DNA from: Phanerodontia chrysosporium
Lineage: Eukaryota; Basidiomycota; Agaricomycetes; Polyporales; Phanerochaetaceae
Assembly: GCA_001910725.1 (NCBI GenBank)
Contig: MJGA01000002.1
Location: 1,054,001-1,118,000 of the forward strand
Direction: 5' to 3'
Length of the DNA stretch: 64,000 nucleotides
Shown: in pieces, positions 49,780 to 61,400 of the stretch
How positions within the stretch are numbered: the stretch's first letter is position 1
Layout: each line of letters begins with the position of its first letter
The notes under the pieces: generated by a model
What the model was told of the DNA's origin: nothing
Database searches by the model: none
What the model saw: only the letters and a program-made list of their open reading frames with translations
Translations under genes and position numbers: made by a program

Positions 49780-50579
49780 TCAGGCAACCTGCGTATCCTG
49801 CTCGAGGGTTTCGGAGATTTTCTCCTGGATAGTGGGGGTGATAACGGAGGTGATCTTCTCAGAAACCTTCTCCGTAAAAGTAACCTCCTCGCTTTGAACC
49901 TGAGCGGGACGGTGGTCCCTGTTCCAAGCCTTCACGTCAAAGGGTATATTCTACAGTCTCCTTTAAACGCGGTTCTCGTTAAAATGTGCAGGTTGCTAAC
50001 CTTGGTATAGAAGTGCGAATGGGCGGCGTTGACACGCTGTTGAGGAGGGACTTGAATGTTCTTCGGATGCTCGGGCTGTTTGCCATCAGGATGAAGGCCG
50101 CGTCCCTGGTCCGAATGTCAGTACATTACAATTAAGAGTGGTAAGTCAATTCACAGCGACGGCGGACATGACGCGTCCGACCACACCCTCACTCCCGCGA
50201 TTATCATCGTTGTCCGGCAGCGGGATCATGGCGGGGCCACGGGGTGCCTCAATATAGTTGCTTGTGAGGACCAGGCGGCTGCCCGTGAAGGGATGAACTG
50301 GATTCCCAGGCTGCTGGCCATGGCGAGTGATCCCTAGACAAGAGCGTCAATGCTGCATCTGGCTGGCGGTCAGGGGAACTCACAAGTCTGGTCATCCTTG
50401 CTATGAGCATAGAAACGGGAGTAATAAAACGTGCTGAGGACGCCAGCGAAGAACGCCATGCCGACGCCCATCGCCTGCGTGTTCGTGTCAGAGAAGTCGC
50501 CGAAAGTCTTCAAGCGAGCGCGACGTACCCCGAAGTTGCCTCCAGTCTTGATGGTGGGGAAGCCAGGACCAGTAGACAT
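49780..50579 (-). CDS. MSTGPG family member A: small single-helix membrane protein, longest copy
   Basis: Five exons give about 185 residues: MSTGPGFPTIKTGGNFG, a helix (MGVGMAFFAGVLSTFYY), SRFYAHSKDDQTW, ITRHGQQPGNPVHPFTGSRL, IPLPDNDDNRGSEGVVG, MSAVAGRGLHPDGKQPEHP, then an extra exon with NIPFDVKAWNRDHRPAQV and an amphipathic tail (EKVSEKITSVITPTIQEKI). It shares most core positions with member B, including DDQTW, RHGQQ and NDDNRGSE. Introns: one after GGNFG, one inside the Trp codon of DDQTW, one after MSAVA and one after FYTK. A TATA-like box lies about 100 bases upstream. Its function is unknown. Confidence 0.75.
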
Positions 50580-51120
50580 ATTGTTTAGACCAGCTAAAGA
50601 AGAGTAGTAGAGAGCAGTAGGGTAGGCTGTGTAGATATGCAAGAAGAGTTTGAGAAGTACCAACGGCAGCCCAAGGGATCCTCTTATACGCCCAGCCCCC
50701 ACGATGGGCTGACATGCGATTCATGAGTAGCCTCCGTCAGCCGCAAGCACTCTTCGAATCGTCAGAGTCGCGATCGCGCTCTCTCGTCGCTTTGACGTCA
50801 CCAGCAGGACGAGATTCAGAGTCCCGACGCTTTGCCCGTTTGGTACATCCGCGTCGGTCAGCCGCTGCAACCACGCTTTCCGCGGCGCGGGGTGTAAACG
50901 GATCTCGAGCCTCGAACCTCCAGCGACAGGGGTACTCCTAGGACACGGCATGAGACGATGGACCTCGAGCAACTTAGGGGTCATCGAGCGCGAACCGTCT
51001 TCCGCGACAATCTCGTCGTTGCAAGGCTGCATAGAATACATGTTGTACATTTATGTGGGAGGTCTTCACTCACTTCCGAAATCACAGAGAATGGTCAATC
51101 ATATGTCTCCCCGCGAACGA
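50580..51120. other. Spacer between MSTGPG members A and C
   Basis: This holds the promoter of member A and the 3' UTR of member C. A 109-codon minus-strand frame (50721-51050) crosses it, but it has no homology to the family and no splice signals, so I do not call it. Confidence 0.45.
50681..50688 (-). promoter_or_regulatory. TATA-like element upstream of MSTGPG member A
   Basis: On the minus strand this reads TATAAGAG, about 102 bases before the ATG at 50579, a normal distance for a short 5' leader in filamentous fungi. Confidence 0.45.
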
Positions 51121-51502
51121 CTATGCGCCTTGTGGCTTTGCGGGCTCCTTCTGAGCCACATCCTGGTCGCGCACTGTACCAGTGATTCTGGGTGTACCCA
51201 TCTTAGTGGCGGTGGGCTGTTCCAACTCCCTATGCAGATCTGGACAACCAACCCCACATCAGCCTGAAGAATTCCGAGTAGCGGAAAGGGACGCGTACAG
51301 GTCGGCTCGTCGCTCCTCCTGTGCTTCGACCGCTGATAGAAGTAGTACGCCGCGTACAAGCCTGTAGCTGCCGCCGTCCCAATAATCAGCGACTAAGGGG
51401 TCATGGATTCGTTAGTATCCGCGCGATCCCATTGCGGAAGAACCGCATGCGCACCCTGAAGTCGCCCCCAGCCTGTGGCAATCGTCCGGGGCCTGTGCTC
51501 AT
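51121..51502 (-). CDS. MSTGPG family member C: shortest, most diverged copy
   Basis: Three exons give about 85 residues: MSTGPGRLPQAGGDFR, a helix (SLIIGTAAATGLYAAYYFY), a basic flank (QRSKHRRSDEPT), then YLHRELEQPTATKMGTP and RITGTVRDQDVAQKEPA ending in a stop. Introns sit at the two positions homologous to introns 1 and 2 of members A and B, the second again inside the codon after the DEPT/DDQT block. The RHGQQ and NDDNRGSE blocks are absent, so it is a truncated or fast-evolving paralogue. The GT of intron 2 starts GTACGC, a good donor. Whether it is expressed is unknown. Confidence 0.6.
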
Positions 51503-51934
51503 TGTTGTAGACCTATGTGCGTGGAGGCAGGTTGTGAGGAGTATTCAAGAGGGGTGAGGTCTTGAGGGGTCATAAATGAGTAATTCTGCCCGTGACACTG
51601 CCTACAAATACTCCTGTGGACTCTATGCTCGGCCCTAGCATGAGGTTAGCAGTCAAACGATCCAGGGAGCCAGCTATGCTGACGTCATTTACCATGTCGC
51701 GCGACCTTCAACCTCTGACGCGAGATAATTACACACACTGGTGGCGCTGCTTCTTTTAGTATGTGAGTTCGTTCACTGGCATTCCATGCTCGAGGTATGA
51801 ATCCATGAACACTGCTACGTCTCTGTACAGTACATCTGCTTTAGTCAGCGCATCAATAACTTTTCGCGGGGTCGAAGAATAGTCAACTCACCAAGTAAAA
51901 GAGAATGAAGTGGGTATCAAACAAGATGGATATG
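51503..51934. other. Intergenic between member C and RMD8-like gene
   Basis: This contains the likely promoter of member C and the 3' UTR of the RMD8-like gene. No further gene is seen. Confidence 0.4.
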
Positions 51935-53875
51935 TTACTTCTTCGCCAACGCCAATCGTCGGAGGAGCGTGAGAGCTTCGTCGCCTGTCATGTTTGCAAT
52001 CGTGGTGACGTCGGGTATGAGTATCTTCTCGCTCGAGCTCGTTGCGTGCACTACTAGTCGAGCGATCACTTCTCCAACCTCTACTAGACAAGCGGCGACG
52101 ATAAGCCTGTACAGAGTGATCAGCGTGTGCAGACGCATGTACAGCGCTATATTCACCAAATGATGATCCAAGTGATACGATCCATGGCATTGTTGTTCAA
52201 ATGATCGTGTATCGCGTCCAACTGTCGATCCGGTTAGTTCGCAAGCATCCGGATGCCTCGTGCAGTGCATACCAGATCTTCCGCCACAGCTAGCTTCTCG
52301 TTCAGCACACCAACTCTGACGCCTGATGATAAGTTGTCAGCTACTTTCCTCCTACCCTCATATGGCGAGTTAACTGACTGATCTCCATGTAATCTCTGAC
52401 TGCATCGTACAGCGCCCTAAGAGTCGCCTGACCCTCTTCCCAGAACAGATCGGGCACGTCAAGCACGTTGCTGACAAGATTTATATCCCGACGTAGCGTG
52501 AATAACCGACCGGTCAGCTTGAGCGCGTCTGTACGTGATATAGGGAGAGTCCCGGTCATGGCGAGGTGCGTAGGGATAGAGGTTGTCTGCGGGGAGGATA
52601 GAACAGCGTCTGTGACCGTTTCATAACGCGCGAGAAGTGTGGACTGCGCGAGTGCATGTGCGACCGATAGCGTACGAAGAGCTGAGTGGGACTTGAAGGC
52701 TGGGCTGCATCAGACGTGTGCGCCATAATATTGTAATGCAATGCATGAACTCACTGAAGAAGTCGTTGTAAATTCGCGGATAAGCAATAAACGGCTTGTA
52801 CTGGTGCATGCTCAGCGAAAGCTACACGTTCAGCTGTAGCACGACTCACCTCGTAGTGACATTCCTCTATCTCCCACCTTGCCTCAGGTAATGGCTTGCG
52901 CATGATATCTGCCGCCTCTATATCCTCAAGTATACTGTGCTCTTGCGCTTCAGCCAAGCCGAAGAACACAACCACGCCATACGAGAAGAAGACGGCTTCG
53001 GCGAAGGCGTCCGGGTCCGGATTTGGCGATCGTCTCGCAGGCAGGGGGACGCTTGGAGACACAGGAGAGCGTATCCTTGGGGTCTCTATCTCGGGTTCGC
53101 TGATGGCACCGCTTGCAGGAGGTGAGGTCGCGATAAAGCCGTTCATATCTGCAGATTCGGCAGACGGCGTTGGTGCAGTGAAATATGTCGAATCTTCAGT
53201 CGCCTCTTCAGCTTCCGATACTGCAGTAAGCATTGGATCCTCAGTCTCGGTGGCAGGATCGTCTGGGACAGGGCTAGGAGGTGGAGGGGGCGCAGACGAC
53301 CGAATGTTTATACCTGGACCATAGCCAGGCAGTAAGGGATGATAGTATGTCTGGTGATGCGTGCTCAGTGTGCCCGTCCATCTAGAGCAAATAAACACAC
53401 GCACGGCGTAGATGGCCTCGTCGAAGACCCGCGGCTGAGTGTTATGCTCTCGCTTGAGGAAGCTCGCAAGGAGCTTCATCTTGAAGCCCTCTGCAACGCA
53501 GTACGCCGTCAGGCGTTTGTATCCCGCCTTCTCCCGCTCCACTTTGCTCATGCGCTCGCCCTCGCTCTTGACATCGCGCACGCCGCGATCAGTCTCGTAC
53601 CCATGCTGCAGCTCTTCATCTTCATCTGCGAGCAGCGGTTTTGTCTGAGGGGCAGAGGGGAGTAGCACGAGCTTCTGGGTGGTCTTTGACGTACGCTGTG
53701 CTTTTGGCACGCCTGTGACGGGGTTTATTGCGCCTGTACGGGGAAGCCCTCCAGTGAGGGAGGGCCGGCGCGACGGTGCGACGCGCGTTGTTGGGTTTCC
53801 CGACAAAGAACGCTTAGGACGCGAGAGACGAGGTAGAGAGGTGGAAGATCCTCGACTTGGATTTGGCCTTGACAT
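51935..53875 (-). CDS. RMD8: RMD1/RMD8 family protein (DUF155)
   Basis: A DUF155 membrane protein; yeast Rmd1/Rmd8 were named for a meiotic division defect, and the human relative RMND1 acts in mitochondrial translation. It begins MSRPNPSRGSSTSLPRLSRP, a Ser/Arg/Pro-rich head. DUF155 starts at YKRLTAYCVAEGFKMKLLAS, with VFDEAIYAVRVFI, FAEAVFFSYGVVVFFGL and EECHYEYKPFIAYPRI. A disordered insert (about 130 residues, Pro/Ser/Glu-rich) lies inside the domain. The C-terminal half contains HALAQSTLLARYETVTDAVL, GRLFTLRRDINLVSNVLDVP and the membrane anchor ITWIIIWLIVAACLVEVGEV. It ends LTLLRRLALAKK. Location and molecular role are not settled for the family. Confidence 0.9.
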
Positions 53876-54507
53876 GGCGTGGCAAGTGGCTTCACTATGA
53901 GAGAGAGGATGAGCGTAGTCGAGTACAATACCGTCGAAAGCGATCAAGGACGGTCTCGTATAAGCGTGAAAAAAATGAAAGGTTGAAAGAACGCAGGTTG
54001 TGTGCGAGGTCGATCTCCTTGAGCAAGTCGGCCAAGGTAGAAAGGTTCGCGATCGTATTCGGTCAAGCGGTCTGATTGGCTGCCTCGTGCAGTACGCTGC
54101 GACGTCATACCATCTTTGAGCGCAGGGCGGCTCGGTAGCGGACACGAGCACCAAGACGTGAGTCGATACCCACCACAGGCTGGAAAATACGGTGGGTATC
54201 ATCATAAGTAGGTGGTAACTGGATACAAGTACATGTTGAACCGACGCCCAGGCTATTGACCACAGCCCATACCAAGAGTGCGAGAAGGTGACTACGGATT
54301 ATGTGTACGGTAGAGGAACAAAACGTCCGGTAGAAAATGAATGTTGGAGTTGACATGTACAACGAAGTCTGGTTGGGGTATGGGAGGTGGTACATTGGAA
54401 GGAGCGCATAAATAGGGAACGACCGAGGAGTTTTTGGAAAAACAGTCCATAAATCCGAAGCATTAGATCCGTGAAAGGAGGGGGGAAGCGGGAGAGCGGT
54501 GTACACT
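53876..54507. other. Intergenic before RMD8-like gene
   Basis: This is the promoter region of the RMD8-like gene and the 3' end of the next minus-strand gene. Open frames here lack recognisable features. Confidence 0.4.
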
Positions 54508-55147
54508 CTACCCTACGACGGTCATCAGACCAGGAACGCCCCTGGCGTTCTCCAGAGCAACGGGTTGTTGCGGGTCGGCGGTCGCGGAACGTGCGGCCGA
54601 CGCAATATAGCACATCTAGACGCAATTTCAGATGCTGAACAGAGCGGGACATGCGTGCAGAACTCGACTTACATCGACCTTGTAGAGGCCATCACGCTTG
54701 GGAGCGTGGATGTAGCATGTCCACCTAGCGGTCGTCAATCTCAGCTAACCCACACCGACAAGATGTAGATACGCACTGTTCGTCGACAAGGACATTCGCC
54801 CCGATCATCTGTGCTTCTTCCAGCAACGTTGCCCGCAAAGTCCTCAGCAGCCTCTTCACATCCACGCCACCCCTGCAGAGGAACCGCCGTTGCTCCTGGA
54901 GCGGCACCTTGCGCGCGGAGACGACGCCTTCGCCGCACAGCACCGGGTGCGTCCTAGGCTCGTCGCCCGAGGACGACTCGAGAGGGTACCCCTGAGCCCG
55001 GGCCTTGTTGCTCGAACGTCGCAGCTTCACGATCAGGTTGACGACGTCGGGGAGGCGGAGGGGCTTCTGGCGGGGTTGTGAAGGAGTGTTTTGCGCCTCT
55101 TGCTGCGACATCAATGGCGAGGATGGAGGAGAACTGAAGGAGATCAT
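54508..55147 (-). CDS. Unknown conserved-looking protein with IHAPKRDGLYKV block
   Basis: I do not recognise this gene. Three exons join cleanly to about 165 residues. The first exon (MISFSSPPSSPLMSQQEAQN) is Ser/Pro/Gln-rich and then helical and basic (LRLPDVVNLIVKLRRSSNKA, VDVKRLLRTLRATLLEEAQM). The next exon gives EQWTCYIHAPKRDGLYKVD, and the last MCYIASAARSATADPQQPVA ending RGVPGLMTVVG. The first intron lies inside the Gln codon before the Trp. The core has the look of a small basidiomycete protein with a compact conserved domain, but no known fold is evident. MAK5 lies upstream of it on the same strand, and RMD8 downstream. Confidence 0.6.
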
Positions 55148-55546
55148 GGTAGACAATTATAAAGACTGCACAATTGTGAAGAGAAAAGAGTCAAAGTGGT
55201 GGGCGGCAAGGCGGCGTGGCATACACGTCTTATGGGCGGGACCAGACCATATTTGGCAAGTGTTGAATTTCCACGCATTTCTCGACCTTTGTTGAATGTT
55301 TGTTGAGCGTATGGGACTCGTGGAATCAGTAGAGAGGTGTGAGTGCGCCACGGCGCAGCGATGACTGACAGTGTGGTCATCGTGGAAGGCAGAGACACGC
55401 AAAACATGTGGTTGCATGCGGGCTTATCGGCGTTAATCCCGCCATTCTCCCGGACATGGCGAACCGTGCTGGCCAATCAAACTGTTCAAGCCCAATGTTT
55501 AGATGGTAAAGAATGTATTGCATGTATGATCATGGCGCCTCAGACG
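55148..55546. other. Intergenic between unknown gene and MAK5
   Basis: This contains the promoter of the unknown gene and the MAK5 3' UTR. Nothing else is seen. Confidence 0.4.
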
Positions 55547-58253
55547 TCACGCATCGAAGCCCTTCCACTCTTCATACTCTTCCTTCTTGACAACCTTACG
55601 CGGCTTGCGAGGGACAACGTCTTGTCCGGCCTGGGTCTTTTTCAACCCGAGCATATTCTCGTGGTCTACAGTGTGGATGAGCTCGACGTACAGATAAAGA
55701 CACTGAATACTCACATTCGCCCTTGATCACATCGTCAACAATAGGCCTGCTGCCCGAAGTGATGTATCGTGTTGACACGCCGCGAGCAATCAGAGGCTGA
55801 GCAAGGAGCTCCTTTAGCTCTGCCTTCAATGCAGCCGTTTTCGCATTGACTGCCTTGCGTTGGTGCTTGGAAGGCACAGGTGCAACATCATCGTCGCTGG
55901 TGCGCGAGGGTGAGCCTCAATCAAGCTCACCGGACATGGCAGCATTTACCTCAGACCCATATCGGAGTCGAGCTCGATCTCCATAGCTTCTGCGGCTTCC
56001 TTCAACCAGTTCTTCTCGTGCTTCTCCTTCTTGACCCTGTGTTGAAGGGAATCAATCTCCTTGGCAAGCTGTATACGGGCCTTGAGCTTGTCGAGGAGAT
56101 ACAACTCGATCGACATGTCTGGGATTTCCTCCTCCTCTGTACCGCTGATTAGTGATACGAAGGAACGCGACCTGATAGGCATGCTTACGGCGTCCTAGAC
56201 TGCCCAGTAGAGCACGCACGATGCGTCGTTCATCAGGAGCAACCATGAGCAAGCTGAAGCCGTCCCGCATGGCACGCGCCGTACGACCATTTCGGTGGAC
56301 ATAAACGTCCGCTGAACGCGGAATTTGGTAGTGAACCACATGGTCGACGGCAGGGATATCCAGACCACGAGCTGCGATGTCAGTAGCGAGGAGGATGGAG
56401 TTTGGCGTTGATTTGAACCGGTCGAGATTCTTGAGACGTTGCCGCTGCTCGAGCTGGGAGTGCAGAGGGAACGCCTTCAACTGAAGGAGTTCCATGAGGG
56501 GCATTAGACGGCGAATGCCGTCTATTGACGAGAGGAAGACGAGAGAGCGTCCTGGGTAACGAAGGAGGAAGTAGTACAGGTAGGCGTCCTGGTTTCTCCG
56601 TCAGACCATACACGTCAAAGGAGAAGTCAACGCTACAAACCTTGTCATTCGTCAGGCAATCGATTCTGCTTTCTTTGAGGGTGGAGACCACGCCGCCTTC
56701 TGGACTCAAGTCAATTACCTCAGGGTCGGGGTCACGGAAGTCCAAGCGCAATAATAGATCATCGAGTGTCGACGCGGGCTTAGCTTTCTTGCGATTCGGG
56801 CGGGATCGCTTCTTGAGGTTACGCTGCAAATCTTTGCTGAGTGTTGCAGAGAAGACGAAAGTCTGCAGCTGCTCTTCTGCCGTGTCTATCTCGTCCGATG
56901 CCTTTTGTGTGATCACCTTTCCTTCCTCGTCAGATTCGGGCTCAGGTTCAATGGTCTCATCCCTGCTGTACGTCAGAAATGAGCAAAACGGCGGACTAAA
57001 GCATGTACGCACTCTGACTGCTTCAAAGTTAAGCGAATGATATTGTCAAGCTCTGCGAAGTGCCCATTCTCGATCATACGGTCCGCCTCATCGAGCACAA
57101 GGAATCGCAGACGCTTGATATCGCGAGAAAGTGCGTCGTCTTCCTGCATTATATCCCAGAGACGTCCAGGTGTGGCCACTAGGACATCGACGCCGCGTTC
57201 GAGAATTCGGCGTTGCTTCTGAGCGGACATGCCTCCAACAATCGTTGCGACGCTGACAAGGGGAGGCAGCTTAGGCTTTGCCTGGTCCCCGCCTCCTGCT
57301 GCCTTTGCCTTGCCCTTGCCTTTACCTTTGCCTTCCGACTTGAGCCCCAGATCCGGCTCCTCCTCTTCTTGCTTGACGTTGATGGAAGATACATCCACGT
57401 GGTTAAGACATGCATTGAGATGGGATGAGACTTGCAGCGCAAGTTCACGAGTGGGTGCCAGTATCAGTGCACGCAAGGGTCGTCGCTGCTTCTGCACCGG
57501 AGGCTTTGTCTTGGCTTGCGTGAGGAGGTAGTGCAGAATAGGAAGCCCATACGCGAGCGTTTTTCCGGAACCCTACAGATGCTCTGGTAAGTTGTGCAGA
57601 GATGGACTTCGGCGTTATATTCACCGTTTCAGCCACACCGATTACATCCTTGCCCTTGACCGCGACTGGTATAGCCTTGGATTGGATGGGGGTAGGGCTT
57701 GAAAACTTTTGGGCATATAGAGCGCGATTGAGTTGGGGATGAAGGGAGTATTGATGCCACCCAGGAAGGAGTGACTTCGCTGCGTCATGGTAAGCGGCAT
57801 TCCGATACCTCCGGAGATATAACTCACTGTCGAAAGGTTTCTCTTCAGGACGATCGATTGCAGTAATAGGCTCTGCAGACGTCCTAGATGGGCCTGCATC
57901 TCCTTCTGCCTCCTGTACTTTTGGAGGTTTCTCCTTCTTCACGGACTTCTTCTTGGGCACATCCTCCGCAACCTACGTTGTATCTAGGTAGGGTTCCTGG
58001 CAATACAGGCCGAGGCACTTACGCTGAACTTTACAATCCGCCCAGCCTCAGTCTCCTCATAGACAACGTCCACTCCCTCGACCTCCTCCAGCTCCATGAT
58101 GCCCTCGAGGCCAGCGTCGAGACCAGCTTCGTGTGCTTTGGACACGGTCTTCCATGGCAGCTCGTCGGCAGAGAGATGAACGGTCTTCGCTTTCTTGCGC
58201 ACGGGCTGCACTGAAGCCTTTGCCTTGCGCTTGGTCGTCAGTTGGGCGACCAT
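55547..58253 (-). CDS. MAK5: DEAD-box RNA helicase Mak5/DDX24
   Basis: Mak5 is a nucleolar helicase of 60S ribosome assembly. It starts [20 protein letters not shown] with a basic nuclear signal. Helicase motifs in order are: Q-motif [15 protein letters not shown], motif [15 protein letters not shown], Ia [14 protein letters not shown], motif Ib [11 protein letters not shown], motif [11 protein letters not shown], motif [11 protein letters not shown], then domain 2 with [27 protein letters not shown] and motif [11 protein letters not shown]. Between Ia and Ib is a family-typical charged insert ([18 protein letters not shown]). The basic C-terminal tail ends [13 protein letters not shown]. There are about nine introns. 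Head-to-head with ATG11, 180 bp between start codons. Confidence 0.95.
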
Positions 58254-58433
58254 GGTTGACGCGAGTGAGCAAAGACTTTGTGGCGGAAGAGACCTGGGCG
58301 AAGAATTGTTGGCGCGAATCCTCCTGATTGGTTCTTCTGGTGACCCGCCGGTACTTCCTCTTTGGGAACGCGTACGTACAGGAGCATTCACCGGCGCTTG
58401 GCCCCATGTCTCTCTCCCCGGGCTACACCAGTG

Positions 58434-61400
58434 ATGCTGCAAATATGCCGTGCAGAAGACGGTCGATTATTCGAGGTATCTGATACTAGAAACTGCTGTG
58501 ACCGTGTCTGAATCGTGTGTAGGTCGACGCGACCTTCCGGGATATTGAACGGTCCGTAACCGTTCTAAACCGCGCAGGGGGAGTTGCTCATTCAGTTTAT
58601 GGCATAGATTCGGGAGTTTGGAACGCTTTCTCAAGGAGCAGACAGGCGTAGACGAGGAGAACATACTCGCATATCTACCAGATGGACACAGGCTGCGGAG
58701 TGAGAACGTGAGGGAACTGGCTGGTACCCAGGACCAAGTACGTATCCAATTACATGAAATCGTCTCGGCTCGTTCTAATATGTTGCAGACCATCTTCGTT
58801 TTCAACAAGTCCTATCTAGATCTTGACATTGATATTGTCTTGAAGCAACTACGAGTTGTACCGGCTTTACAGCCTCCAGTGGAAGGCGAGTTACTATTAC
58901 AAGAGCCCGCATACGCTCATCGCAGAACCGCTATGCAGAAACCATTGACACCGCTTCCACCCCACCACTTCGACGATCATCCATCTCGTCTATATATCTA
59001 CGCACCGCACACCTCCACTTTGAAGAAATCACCCGTATCCTGCATGCCTTGCATTGCCAACATGAAGCGCTGCGGATAGCGTCAAGCTCTCTTGACTTGC
59101 ACGTTCTTGATATCCAGGATGCATTTGACAGCATATCTGCTGGCGCGCGGACGGAGCTGGAGAAGCAAGCGACTTTGCTCAAAGGTGTCGACTCGGACTT
59201 GGAAATTGTCTCGCGTGTTGCCGTGCACAAGGAGTTCCTCAGTGCAAGTCACCGGAGAGCTATGGACGTGGGTGAAAAGGCAAGGACCTTGGGAGACTAT
59301 GTTAGTCAAGTCAAGATGAGGCAGGTCGCAGAAACTTGTCAACGCACTCATGGTGCGCGTTGTAATTGCTACATGAAGTCACTAGAGTTCACGAAAGCTT
59401 AGACGACCTCAAGGCGAGACTGCAACAAGTTCAAGAGACGATGACTAAACTCCGAGACGGGACAGACGAAGTGCGCGCTATTGTCTACGACGCAAGGTAG
59501 AAGCTATCTCTGTCCAACATTGTTGTGCGGGCCGTATTAACCCCTTCTCTAGCATACTAGACGATTCGGAGCTGTGTATGAGGAAGTCTCAAGATCTCCT
59601 AAACAAGCTCAAAGACGCCGTGGGGAGCGCAGACAGTGAGTCACTGTGCGTTCTTCATCCAGATCTCGTCTAATCGCTCTCAGAGCCGGATTCTTCATCC
59701 GACAAATGCATGAACGGTGATTGCACTTCGCGCTCACCATCATACAACTTGCTGAGAGACTACAGACCTCAGGCAGCTCGATTCGTCTCTGAGAGCGGAG
59801 CTCCAGAGAATCACTGAAAATAAGGTATGCGCACTGCAGCAAGAGCCCTTTGCCGCCACTAACGCAGCATGACGGGTAGAATGCCTATACGGAGAAATGC
59901 ATTCGAGCCTTGCGACGCATCAGTATGCTGAATAACTACGTTGTGCAACTTCCAGCCACGTTGAAGTCGCTGCAGACGAGCTTCCGGACGAAGACTAGCT
60001 TTTCGCATATTCAGCGGTTACACAACATGTTATACGCGTACGGCGCGACAGTAGTCGAGATCGTCCGCCGGAAAGAATTCGGTAGGTACCAAGTCTTCGT
60101 CGCCGTTTTACCAACTCGTTGAACATTCGCATAGCACAGTTCTTCTATCAACGTGCTAACAGCATTTTGGAAGTCATGGCGAAATTATCGTACGTCACAT
60201 GGTTTCTTCTGGGCTTCGCAGGATTTACAACGCGTGTGCAGGGCTAATGAACGCAAACGGCGACAAGTGTATCGTGGAGAGGTACACGGTCTTCTTCCGT
60301 TCGATACAAAGGGCATGGATGATCCCGTCCCGACCCTCGACTTCTCAGTTGGCGGCTCCAGCGAGCTTCCATACTCGCTTCATCGTGCCGACATCGATGG
60401 TACTTTACCTGTCCACATATCAGATGCTCGAAGGACTAACCCGTTCACACTAGACTTCCTACATGTTCTGGACGATTTGGAACGATTTGCACGACAGTCG
60501 CCGTACCCTGACGCCCTCGATTCAATTAGAGAAGCGCGTAACGGCATTGAGAAGCTTATCAATAAGATGGACACACTGGAAGCGGGATTCGACCGTATTG
60601 CGGAGCGTTCTCGTGCGTACATGAATTTCACTTGGAGCATTGGCAAGTGTCTTATACGTAACAGTTCTGTCGTCGTCGAGATTCTTGGAACATCGTAGAC
60701 GGAGTATGTCTAGCACCACACTGTTCCTGCGAATGACACTCACCTCTGTCACCTACAGACACCGAGGAGAACGAGCAGGTGTACGCGGATCTAGAACAGC
60801 AAATTTCTCAGCTGTCACACGCGAAAGAAGAGCAAGCGGCCGCATTTTCTCAGGAGAGACGGGCGCTGGAAGACGAGATTTCCCGTCTACGGACACAGCT
60901 CGATAACTCCGAGACGGCTCGGGACCAACAGGACCGGGACTTGCATGCCATCCGGGCACAGCTTGAGAGTGAGACCACGTCGAGACGGGTGCTGGAGCGC
61001 CGGAACGCGGAGCTACTGGGTGAAGCAGCTTTGCAGGAGAAGGCGCTGAAGGACGCACTGGCGGAGGCAACGGATCAGACGAAGGCGGCCGAGATTCTCC
61101 GACAAGAGTTGGCCCAGGTGCGCGCCGAGTACGAGGACATGAAGGCTCTCGAGCAACGGAACCGGGACAAAATCCAGTCGCTGCTAGAGGAGCAGGCTAA
61201 TGCGCTCCGGCGGCTAGACGAGGCGCGAGCACGCGGGGAAGACCTGCAGGCGCAGATCCAGGCTGCGAGGCTCGAGAGCGATGAGGTCAAGCGTGCTCTC
61301 ATGGAGGCTGGGAAAGAGAAGGACAGGCTTTTGCGTGCACAGTTAGCCGAGCACGATCGGATCATGCGAGACCATATTGCGGAGGCGGACGGGGATCGTG

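Noticed and set aside
50721..51050. 109-codon minus-strand frame between MSTGPG genes A and C
   Set aside because: It has no similarity to the family, no membrane helix and no supporting splice sites; it lies in spacer and promoter sequence.
54105..54506. 133-codon minus-strand frame upstream of the RMD8-like gene
   Set aside because: It looks like random open sequence in 3' UTR and promoter DNA; no domain or conserved block.
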